Positions 45,276 through 56,700 of a stretch of 64,000 nt of DNA are shown here, piece by piece. The position numbers and the translations under genes are program-made. Positions within the stretch are counted from its first letter, which is position 1. Each line of letters begins with the position of its first letter. A model generated the notes under the pieces. The model did no database searches. It was not told the DNA's origin and was given only the letters and a program-made list of their open reading frames with translations. This stretch comes from Heliocidaris erythrogramma (lineage: Eukaryota; Echinodermata; Echinoidea; Camarodonta; Echinometridae): NCBI GenBank assembly GCA_025617745.1, contig CM046866.1, positions 15,941,725 to 16,005,724 on the forward strand, written 5' to 3'.

Positions 45276-45932
45276 CCCCCCCCCGGAAAACTGCTTGAAT
45301 TATTCCGAATAGACAACAAAGATCATCAATTTTATGTAGGCCTATTTCTTCAATAATATACTCACACGACCACAATAATGAAGAAAGAAAACCTAGCTGT
45401 GATTATTCTGAACAGCAAATATCACTTTTGTAATTCTTCAATATAGTCACATGACCAATTTAACAACTTTCAGAAAATCCAAATAAAGAATAAACGATTT
45501 CAAGATTAAAAAATAGAAACTTCCGTCTTATCTTTACAATTATTTTGATGACTATAATGATGAATTTGAAAAGAATTCTATAACGACATTCTCATCATCG
45601 AAGACGACATCACCCTCTCTCCAGCACGACGTTTTAGCGAATGTCGTGAGCGGTGTGCACTGTTTTTTTGCCGTTTATCGTGTAGCATGTCGTGCTGTCG
45701 TGTCGTTTGTCGTTTGTCGTGTTTGGTGTGAATCCGCCTTAAAGCGTATGGTCATACGCTGTCGTAAATGGGAGCATTCAGTCATAGATATCTTAATAAT
45801 AGCATTATATATTTGAAAACCTTTTTATGCCTGGCTATTTGTTTATCATTCTGAACATCATTATACAAGACAGATATCAAAACTCAACAATTTATTAAAT
45901 CAAGCCTCCACAAAGTTACCGAATCCCTTTAA

Positions 45933-47670
45933 AACAACATTCCAAACGCATACAATTATGAATATACAGCATCCGAAACGTATATGTATTTAACAGAATC
46001 TTCGAATAGTGTCGCTATAATTATGTTTAAAAAAACAATTGCCATAAAGATAACCTATTTGTGAAAATGCTTTCCTGAAAGTTATACGGCCTGAAACCAA
46101 TCATTGAAAATTTTTATTTATGATGGCAAACAACTACAATAATATTGTAAGTGCATACAATCTTGAATAAATAAAGCTATGATAATAAGAATGAAACACA
46201 TTTCTTCCCAGTTTTAAAGTAGCTTTCAAAGTCAATCGCATTGTTTAGCATATTATACACTCTAAAATTGCTACAATGATTGATTTTATTAAACATGCTA
46301 AAGTAGACAAATTAATTTATTATACCAGGATAAAACATAAAATATAGAGAGTGATCGGAAAGCATGATAAACCACTTTTAAGATAAGAAAATACTTCCTT
46401 CCCGCTAATAATTCATTATCATAAAACAAGTGTATCAAAGTAAAAAAAAAGAGGTTCTCTCGTACTCTTTCCAACAACTGGCCTAATTTGGAGTGAATCA
46501 AATCTTCTGTGGAGAGAGAGAGCTTGTAACATAATTTCATTTTAATCTGACGTTGAGAAAATTTTGACCCCGGGTTTTTGGATCATAAAAAACGTGATGA
46601 TAATAATAGGTATGAGAATGTTTGTACAAATTATGTTTGAGTGCCAGCTTCATTCATAGCACTTTCTTGCTATCATTCCATTTACAATGTACACTCAACA
46701 ATAAAAAAGTAAGTTTCACTTTAATAACACTTTCAATAATTATGACTCAAGAAATATTTTATAAAATTTGTTTATTCAAAAAGCAAAATTTGCACAATTT
46801 TCTTACCCAAATTTTGGTTGGTTATTTCTGAAAAAAGAATTTTCATGATGAAATTCTGCTTTTTATTGCAGTCGGCACTAGACAAAAATTTCATTTTGTG
46901 TTTCATAATGTTTCATAAAAGGGTGTACACGTGTATACTCTTGTTCTTTTGTTCGTGTGTACAGGCGCGTAACTTGCAATTCGAATTCATGAAAAATAGT
47001 GATTTACAATGCAGTTTCATGAATTTGAATTAAAAAAAAACTATGCGCCATTATACATAAACAAACAATGAAAAAGAATTGAAAAGAGAGTTCAAATATA
47101 AAACTTGCATTGCATAATGGAACCCAAAATAAACTTTTTTTTCTAGAATGACCCAATCTTGATTAAGTTACCTAAGTTTCTGGACATGTAATGTACCAGC
47201 TTGCTTTTGAAATGTCCAATTGTTTAAATAGATATCACTTAGGTCATAATTTGTGCATCATAATTTTTAATTACTGACATTTAATTATGTACTCAAAAAT
47301 ATGAAAAAATATCATTGTTATCATTGTTTTTATTGTATTCATTTTATGTTATGGACTACAGTATGATTGAAAATGGTGAATTAAGAAATCTGAATCTGAA
47401 TAAGAATATTAAAACTACATGTTTTGTATTCTTGAGGCTTACGTAATGAAAAATCAATACATAACATATCCGAAATGATTCGGAAAGCATGAAATTGCTC
47501 GTACTGTCTCCACTTGACCAACAGCTCATAAGAAAATCCCGTGGAACAGGAGTAGCAAGAAATAACAAATCAAACGGAATATACTGCCGGCTATAGATCA
47601 AACTTGATAAATAATGATAATACCACTATCAAATCTACATTTTAGTCACTGCCCAGAGTAGAGAATTCCT
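45933..47670. other. Intergenic AT-rich DNA downstream of gene B
   Basis: No gene is seen on either strand. The part closest to 47675 should be the 3' UTR of gene B; TTTATT at 47329-47334 is a possible minus-strand poly(A) signal. Confidence 0.4.
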
Positions 47671-47674
47671 TCCT

Positions 47675-47782
47675 TTAGGCGAAGAGGGCGCCCGTTGATA
47701 TCGCGAGGATAGTGACGGTAACCAGGAACGCAAGGATGTCGATGCCCAGGTACACCCGGGACTTTGAGCTGCCGTCTCCCTC
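47675..47782 (-). CDS. Gene B exon 7: post-M3 loop, M4, stop
   Basis: 108 nt after acceptor ATATACAG. It encodes [20 protein letters not shown], then [15 protein letters not shown] and TAA. The hydrophilic start is absent from gene A. Confidence 0.88.
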   Translation of the reverse strand, partial: EGDGSSKSRVYLGIDILAFLVTVTILAISTGALFA

Positions 47783-50700
47783 CTGTATATGATTAAGAAG
47801 AGAATGAGAATAATTATACAAAATTATGAAAATATCCTTCTTTAGATATGAAAGGAAATACTTTATTTCATGAAGGTGCATAAATGAAATTACCAGTACA
47901 CCAATATAGTCTGCGCAAAGGCTTAAAAAAGTCAATTTCTTGACAGAGTTGCCAATTATTTGTCTCATTCAGAGTGTTTTTCACACAATAACTTTTCAAA
48001 TGTCCGAATTTTCCTCAATATATATATATTTTGGTCTTATCCTCTCTAAAAATTTATTTGCTGTATAATCATCTGACATCTGACTAATCATAGTCATTCA
48101 GGAGTTCCTCTGTGTAATGCTTCAGAGTTCGCTCACATTGAACTCTGTTGCATTTTTAATTAATTCTTGTACATTATCTCACACACAGCAAAATGTTAAA
48201 GGACATTCAATGAGATACCATTGCTAGCCTATTAAGGCATCATCTACCTGACGAAAGAATTTTGATTTGATTTAATTTGATTTTGATTTATTGTTTTCTG
48301 CATCATCTATTGAACATACAATTTTCAGGCATGGTGCAGATCTCATACATAATGCATAATCATATTTATTTGTTAAATACATGCTGAATACATAATTATG
48401 CATAATAATGTACTAAATAGACCTGTTTACTAAGTAATTCAAATTTATGGATGTTTCTTTCCTGGGGACCTAGTAACAGGTATTCCATTAACCTGTTATT
48501 AATGAATGAACTACAATATTTGGGATCCAGTTTGCATACATTACTTGTTGCTATGTCTGACACGCCTCTGGCAAGCTTTCAGGTTGTCAAGAACAACCTT
48601 TGTTTCAAAAGTATGCATAAAATTTGAATCATTTAGTAAGCAGGTCTATTAAATAAATACATTGAATACATTATGAACATCAATATTAGACACAGAAGGG
48701 ATACATTACAGCATAAGCAGGAAGCTTGACGTGCCTGTTGCCCTCAGCTACAATTACAATAATTAAAATACAAAATTAAGAGGGTGACTTGCGAAGAAAG
48801 GAAGCGAAGAAAAAAGGAAGAGCGTTGGTTATATTATCAACATAATAATGATAGCTGCAGGGGTGTCGCTCAAAAAAAAAACGAAGTTACACCCCCCCCC
48901 CCCCCCCCCCCCCCCCCACCCCCCGTGTGCCTAAACTTATCTATGTTAACGAGGGAGCAAAGCGACTGAGCGGCAAATTGTTCAATATTTAACCCTAGAA
49001 AACGCACTTTCTTGTGCATTTTACCCAGAAAATTTTGCAATTGACCACCGCAATTGAGCGGTATATAGAGAAGCTCGAATTTTATACATTGATAAACGGT
49101 TTTCTATTCACTCACTTCTACAATCGGGAACAACACTAACGACAAAAAAAAATCGCCAGCCCTCCAAAAGTCGCTCAGTGCGGTGGAGGGGGTTATAGAG
49201 TCCATTTGCCCTCCACAATTCTCTGACAAGTAAAAAAAATATAAAAATAAAATAAGTTTTCCGTTCTAAAAGGGGGGCACGGACCAGGATTGTCCCCCCT
49301 AAATCCGCCACTGGTCATTGTAACGATGTCATCCTCACACAGCGTGTTAAAGACCGCACCATCAGTCGCTGACACAATCCTACGTCAGGCAGGAAAATGA
49401 CGTCTCCTGTACACCGGGCCTAAAACCTGGATAACGCACTGACTGAGAGTGTGCACAAAGATACTATGGTGCAGCAAATGTTAAGTTTGCAATCATGAAC
49501 TGCTTACTAGGAGAAAATACAAAGATGATAAATCCACTCACCTTTAGGTGTCCTGGCTGGTCCTTGGGGTGAAAGCGGTAGATGAGGCCGTTGACGACGA
49601 TCACGACAGCAGTGATCAGCATCCCTCCGATCAGGAACCGACCAAGTCTTGTCACCGAGTAGGCGGGGACCTCTGCACTCAGCGCTGCAGACAACACCAC
49701 CAAGGCGACGAAGACGAAACCTGCGAAGATGATCCGTTCTCCCGCCGACGACGGCCCGATGAGGAAGACGATCAAGATCAGCCATGTCGCGATTACGGAG
49801 GACGCGATTCGGCCGTGACTCTCTCTTCGGCGGACGGTCAGATAGAATGTTATGTCGTCGTATACCTCTGCGCAACATGGGTAGGTGATAGAATTCTTCG
49901 CGGCTACTGTCTTGACGAGTTCCCACACAGGGTGCTGCCAGTAATCCTCGAGATCAATTTTATCGGACGATGGTTCGAGGGTTATTCTGGAGGCGTCAAA
50001 CGTCCATGAGCCCAGTTTTAGGCGGCAGTCCTGTATTAATCAGATATTGTTCAGATAATGTTCACAATGGATGAATACTTGGTATCATTACATTGTCTGT
50101 GTCTAACCCACGGGGCATGGTCATTTAGTAGATCTTTTCCTTTTCCCGGCCATTCATGTGTCTACTAATAGTGTTTCATTATCATTGCTTATAATTTGTC
50201 TCTTCCAAGTTTTAAGCGATCATGTAGAAATGTGAAATATGGGGGGGGGGGGGGGGGGGGGGGGCTCTTGTTCCCCACGAAAATGTCTTAATACATTTGG
50301 ATGATTTGTGTCCCCGCGGCCGAGTTTGTGTGCCCATTTTAGTAGGCATCTTATTATGCTGCAAAAGGTGAACTCCATTGTGATATAAAATTTGATAATA
50401 AAAGTAGAAAATTAGAGAGAGAGAATTGAAATTTTGGGAAAACCGATAAAGAATATGAATGAATTTTACAATCATCCAAGACACAGTGTCACCGAGAGTG
50501 GCAGCCTATGCATGAAAGAAGAGGACACTTCAAAGTCAACATGCTGTACCGCATCCTAGTTTCTACATGGACCCATCGCTATACCATCGGAACCACCCAT
50601 CTAGAAGAAGACAAGGCCATAATCCAACAATAACACCGCAGAATATCAAGCTTCAAAACCTCCTTCTTCCAAAGTGCCACCTTCCTAAGAAACCAGCTTC

Positions 50701-53700
50701 CTGTCATAGTGACACTGGAACCGTTCAGGAGATTGCTGGTAGGAGCAAAGATGGAGGCAGAATTAGAAGAGGGGGTTTTCTGCTCGCACACAAACACTTC
50801 ACACTTCCCTGGTTTAAATGACCCAGATTGTGGCTTTCACATGCAGTAAAGCACTCTACGAAGAGGACTGTACTTTAAAGACCTCAGCCTGACCCAAAAC
50901 AACCATATATTGACGTAAAGCTTAGTAAACAAAGAATATAATTACCCTGGGTATTCATAAATTTTCGTCTCCGTTTATCCATAAAAAATAAAAAAAGATA
51001 ATTTTTTTTGGTCCGCCCCCTCCCTATGGCGTAACAACAGAGGAAACTGGAGGGGGTCGCTAGACGTGTGACGACATGTCATGTATACAGCTCCGAGTGC
51101 GTCTACACGATATGTCGTCATCAAATTTTCACCCCCCGCAAAGTAGCGTTCCTCAGAGACGGGGCCCTCGTCAGAAAAACCACCGGGACTCAACATTCGG
51201 GACGCTGTTACTCATTCCACAGGAAACGGAATCTCATGAAGTTGGTTTCAATTTGTTCAGAAAATATATAGCTCCCCGTGGATGAATAAAGGGTATATTT
51301 CAAAATTCGGTCAGGCTGAGGTCTTTAACCGAATGAAGAAGAAGGCGATGAATAAAAGAAAAGAAGAAGAAGAAGAAAGAAAGAAAAAGGAAGAAGGAGG
51401 AACAAAAAAATTTCCATGCACCTCTCCTTATGTTTTATACGAAAGACTTATCAAAAATATCCCAACATATTTCCGTATTTTGTACAATGATGAAGAAACG
51501 TGCTTGAAAACGTCGATACGTATTTCTATTATGCTCACAAGAGAACTATTGGATTGTCCTTGAACTTTAACTGCATGATCTGTTTCTCCCAGTTTTTTTC
51601 TCGCATTTACCAAAAATTAACTTAATGCCAGAGTGGAAATCTCCTGAAATATTAAGGCACCATAGTGGAACCTTTCTATAAAACTTAAAATGTAATTTCC
51701 CAGCCTACATCATTTGAAGTGTTCTTACATGGCTGTCGTAGGGGTAATCTTTGAGGTCAAGGCTACAGACTGCTTCAATCGACATGGGTGGAAGATAGTA
51801 GACGGTGCCATCGCTGTACAGAAGGGCTAAAACATCGGCAAGTGATTCACTCGGCGAATGACTAGGAGTACGAAACAAACATGCGATAAAAAAATTAGCC
51901 GATGCCAGTAACTCAAATTAATATTTGCACTGTTCATTCACTTTTTTTTGCATGGCATCACTTTCATATTGTGCCTGAAGCAGTCCTACGACAGGAAAAG
52001 GACACCCCGGGGGCGTTTCATCAAGTGTCTTGTCAGTGATTTTAACCCACAAATTTGCTCTCAGCCAATTAGATGCAAGTATTTCAGTAGCTTATAACAG
52101 TTACATGTATTGCAACTTGTCATTGATGACAGGTTTGATGAAGCAGGCCCCTTATGTGCAACGGGCATTAGAGGAATACTGACTTATTATGTAATGTGCA
52201 GAATCGCAACTGAATCCAGTGACTGGGGTAATAATGCTGTAAGCGCTTTGGTCGGTTACATCAAGGAGTTACACCTTGGTTACACTGTACCTGGTAAGAC
52301 GCTACATAAAAACAGCTATTATTATTATTATTATTATTATTATCATCATCATCATTACGCTCCCCGAGTCTCTAATAGTACTGACTAACAATGGACCTAC
52401 TACTGACCCACCACTGACCTCCTTCTGACCATACCCTAAGCATTGGATTACTGTTGAACTATAGCAATGTATTGAGAAAAAGCAGAACAATTACTACTCC
52501 CGCTATAAAATATCATTTATTTCACATTCTCTCCTATATGTAGCCTGTACAATGTGGTTCGACTCGATACCGTCAATAGCAGTTTTAGTTCTTGCAATGA
52601 AGAAAAGACCCCACTAAATGATAACATTTCAAAAAATGGCTCTTTAGTCATTTTTTTGAGTTGGAAAAAATGGCGGAGTTGTCTGCCGATACATCACAGT
52701 GACATTACTCATCCACAATTTCGAAATTCCAGTTCGTATAGCGATTTAACTTTTAGAAATATTAACTTTTTAATCATTCAGATCTTCGTTCAAATCGGAG
52801 TATCTGATTTTGGGGGGTCCGCTCGCGATTCATAAGGATCGCTATTCATAGAAAACCGCTATTCATTTAACACGTGTTATGAATATCGGTCCTTATGAAT
52901 AGTAATGAACAGTGGTCCTTATGAATGGAGGTCCTTATGAATAGCGAGGTAATTTGTCTATGGTTTGCTCGCTATTCATAAGGACGGCTATTCATTTAGT
53001 CACACATTATGGATAGGGGTCCTTATGAATAAGTGGTCGTTACCATCGATTTATCATCGACCTACCATCGACATACCAAGGAGCTAACATTGACTACAAA
53101 CGATTTACCTTTAATTTACCATGAGTTAACAGTGACTTACCATCGATTTACAAATGAGTTACAACTGAGTTCACATTAATTTACCTTTACACTACCACTT
53201 ACGTGCCATTTACCCCAAACCAATGATCAGGATTATCATGCCTACCTGTTGTACAGAGTGATATCAGGAACCCAGACTTCCGAGGAAGGGACGCGCAAGA
53301 GACTGATGTTTTCATATTCTGCCGGATCCCACACCAAACGTGAGTCCTGCCACAGCTGAAAAAAAGTTATGACTACTGATAAAAACGAATTCTATTCTTT
53401 GAAAATCCAGTTAGATGAACATGAATTAAGCTAATAATTTTGAAAAAGTAGACATTTTAAAATGAATTCAACCATAATTGTTGGGGAAGGATGAATTTGA
53501 CAAAATTACCAAAAGATCAAAGCTCCGTCATCCAATATCGTATTTGGATATTTACATGTCATATTAAAGGAAAAATTTTGAGCTATCATACCCACAAAAT
53601 AGATTTAGGTGGTTATTTGGTAATTGGTTTGAGATAATGTGTGTGTGTATGTGTGGGTGTGTGCGTTTGTTTAGCATTATGTCCGAGGACATTTTCGGAC

Positions 53701-56700
53701 AGAGAACAAAAAAAAAATCATGACAACAATGGTCCTCGGAAGCCGGACAATAGTCCTCGAACGTCGAACAATGAATTTGTGCTTTATTCCGTCGACTGTC
53801 CGAGGACGAGTAACAATAGAGGAACAATAGTTGTCCTCGGAAGTAAAGCCATGTAAACGTGTGTGTGTGTGTGTGTGTTGGGGTAATTATATGTTTCCTT
53901 TTTATTGACTCAAACTGTATATTCACTTTACTTACAAGTTTTAGCCATACGTTCATTTGAATAGTCCCTTCAAAGAAATCCTGCAGAGACAAAAGAAATA
54001 AAAAGTTAATGAAGCAGTAAGATGAAAATATATTAATATTTGTATGTATGTGCTACCAGTCCGACGATGGCATGAATAAGCCAGTTCGTAATTACAATTT
54101 GCGCAGGTGCAGATAAAGGTCATTTGTACCGAGTACATTAATTTTGATCTCTATACGCTGTCATTGTAGTGTATAATGATGTTTCTTCAAATTTCCTACC
54201 AATCCAATGCGGTGTTCCACAAGGGTCAATACTAGGCCCTTTACTCTTTCTATTATATATTAATGATTTAACAAATACAACGCCTCTTTTATCTTTCATA
54301 TTATTTGCAGATGACACAAACATTTTCTGTTCACATAATTTAAATACCCTTGTAAATACACTTAATAATGAGTTACCAAAATTATCTTTGTGGTTCAAAT
54401 GCAATAAATTGTCCCTTAATTTAGATAAAACCAATTTCATGTATTTTAAGCACGTAAAGTCTCAAGTCATTGATTTTCCTTACGACATACTTATAGATAA
54501 TGTACCTCTTGAAAGAAAGATACAAACAAAATTTTGGGCGTCATTATCGATGAAAATTTATATTGGAACGAACATATACGTCATATAACTGCTTCTATTT
54601 CTAGGAATGTTGGTATACTTTACAAAGTAAAGAGATTTGTCATTATGATTTATAATTCATTGATATTACCATATATAACATAATTGCAATTTAGTATGGG
54701 CCACCACCAACAAAACAAAAATCAACTCTATTTACTTATTACAAAAGAAAGCCCTTCGCATATGTACTGGTTCACCATATTTATCTCACACTAGACCAAT
54801 ATTTTACCAACTGAAAACTCTAACAGTATTCGACATCAATTCACTACAAAGTTTACTGTTTATATTTAAGTATCCAAATAACTTGCTCCCTCTTTCATTT
54901 CAAAACTGTTATAATTTAAATAACACTATTCACTCCTACCCTACTCGCAATTCCTCCAATTTTCATCTTTTCAACCCAGAATTACTAATTGCCCATAGAT
55001 CAATAAGACACCATGGTCCAGACATATGGAACTCTCTCCCAGAATTCATTAAATCCTGTTGTTCCCTTTATTTAAAGCCAAAGTTAAAACGATGTTACTA
55101 TCTGAATATACAACGTAAGTTTCTGTGTAAACTCTTCATCATCATCATCATCATCACCGTTATCATCATCATCATCATCATCATCACCATTTTATCATCA
55201 ATATGCTCTTAACTTAGGATTTCAATTATTTATCCATTCTGCTTATTTGAACATGTTTTAGCTATTTCACAATATTTGTCTGGGCTGCCATATTCTCAAG
55301 CAAACTGCTTATAATGGCAGTCCTTCTTCCGCTAATGATTTTATATGTTATGAATTTGACAATTTATCATTTCGTGTTTTTTTTTTGAAAAAAGATTGTT
55401 ACATATACATGTACTTGTTTATGATTCAATGTCAAAAAGTACTCTTGTATTTTATTTTATATACATTACCGAAAAATGTTGTACTAATATGAATGCAGAA
55501 GAAAATAAATCAAATCAAATTATGTGCGTACCATAATGTGCGCGCTATTAAGATTTTACATGATAAACAAGCAGCGTGTCCACAAAAACAGATGCGGGTG
55601 CGCGTACAAATTTTGGTCAAATGAGGTCATTTTTCTACCATGACTTATAAATTACGAACTAGCTTATTGAAACATTTCGAAAATATTAAAAATCCATGCG
55701 GGACCCGTAAAAAAAAGAAGAATTCGTAATCGGTTGATATTTGATCAATTTTCCGGAAAATCCATTTTCGTAATGCATTCATGGACAATGATTACCTTTT
55801 TGTCAAACTCCTAGCAATAAACTATTACATCCACCTGTTACAAGTCATTGTATTTCAATAGAATGCAGATTGCATGTACATTAGGTGTTGCTAGGTTGGG
55901 AAAGCCAAAATGTTTGTCCAACCTAAAAACGCCTAATACATGCAATTCACATTCTGATTATTGAAAACAAGAATAGGTTTTTAATGTAATAGTAGGGTAT
56001 CTAAGAGGGGTATCCGTGCACCCCCCCCCCCCCAGGACTAAACGAAACCAATTTTTTTAACTTCTTCATAATACGCTTAAAAACATTCAAGATGTTAACA
56101 AGAAAAAAAAGTGGCCCCGAATAGGAAAATCAAGGGGGCGTCAAGGTGGTCAAAAAATGCCCTTTTCAAATTTTGTTGAGAGGTCCTTTTGTACTATCGT
56201 CACATTTTGACCTGTAACATTCTCTATGGTGATCAGATTGGTATGAAAATTGTAGCGTTATTGCCAGTACTGTTCTACACATTTTGATATAAAAAATATA
56301 TCCATATCAAATGTATGTTGCCATGACAACAGTTATCATGAATGAAAATCTAACTAGAACAGAAGAATTTCATATTTTTTTCAAAGAAAATTGCTTAGAC
56401 ATGAAAACAATCACTTCAGTATGAGTTTGATGCAATATTCATGGTGTTTAATGACATTTCCTATCACTTTGAAACATATATTGATAAAAGGAACTCAATT
56501 GCATTTTCGCATAGTAATATTTTATGCGTATTACAAACCTATTGTTTTCGCGTATTTTTCAAGATTTCGCAGTCTTTATGCATTAAGAATACGGACAGCT
56601 TCATTTTAACCTGCAACCCTGTTTTGTGATAATCTGATTATAATAAAGCTTGATGTTGATGTGTGTACCCATATGTCACTCATTTTGACACAGGTTATAT

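Larger units (their letters stand above)
38605..45740 (+). mobile_element. 7.1-kb TIR transposon with THAP gene remnant
   Basis: The ends are inverted repeats of about 52 bases that begin AGGCGGATTCACACCAAACA and continue with CGACAAACGACAAACGACA. A TAA triplet precedes the left end (38603-38605) and follows the right end (45740-45742), suggesting a 3-bp TWA-type target duplication as in PIF/Harbinger-like elements. Sub-terminal ACGTCGTG/CACGACGT words follow. Inside, a broken THAP-domain frame (41334-41717) is the only recognisable coding part. Exon-like blocks bounded by TTTGCAG/GTAAT (40851-40969) and TTACAG (from 42907) may be transposase relics, but they could not be identified. Superfamily (Harbinger, IS4EU/ISL2EU-like or P) is unresolved. 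Confidence 0.65.
38402..45932. mobile_element. Outer TIR element containing the THAP transposon
   Basis: AAAGTGATTTGGTAACTTTG, continuing as TAGAGGCTTGAT, at the left is mirrored at 45898-45931 (ATCAAGCCTCCACAAAG, TTACCGAATCCCTTT). These ends lie outside the THAP transposon's own termini by about 190 bases on each side. They may therefore be the ends of a small MITE that was split by the later 7.1-kb insertion. Confidence 0.45.

Noticed and set aside
44488-45375. A 295-codon frame on the minus strand, the longest in the window
   Set aside because: It crosses the C-rich dispersed repeat and its homopolymer tracts. The composition is Gly-rich then random, and no domain or splice context is present.
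49507-50009. Frames of 139 and 153 codons overlapping gene B exon 6 in other frames or strands
   Set aside because: They are shadows of the exon; the channel frame has family motifs and an exact 489-nt match to gene A.
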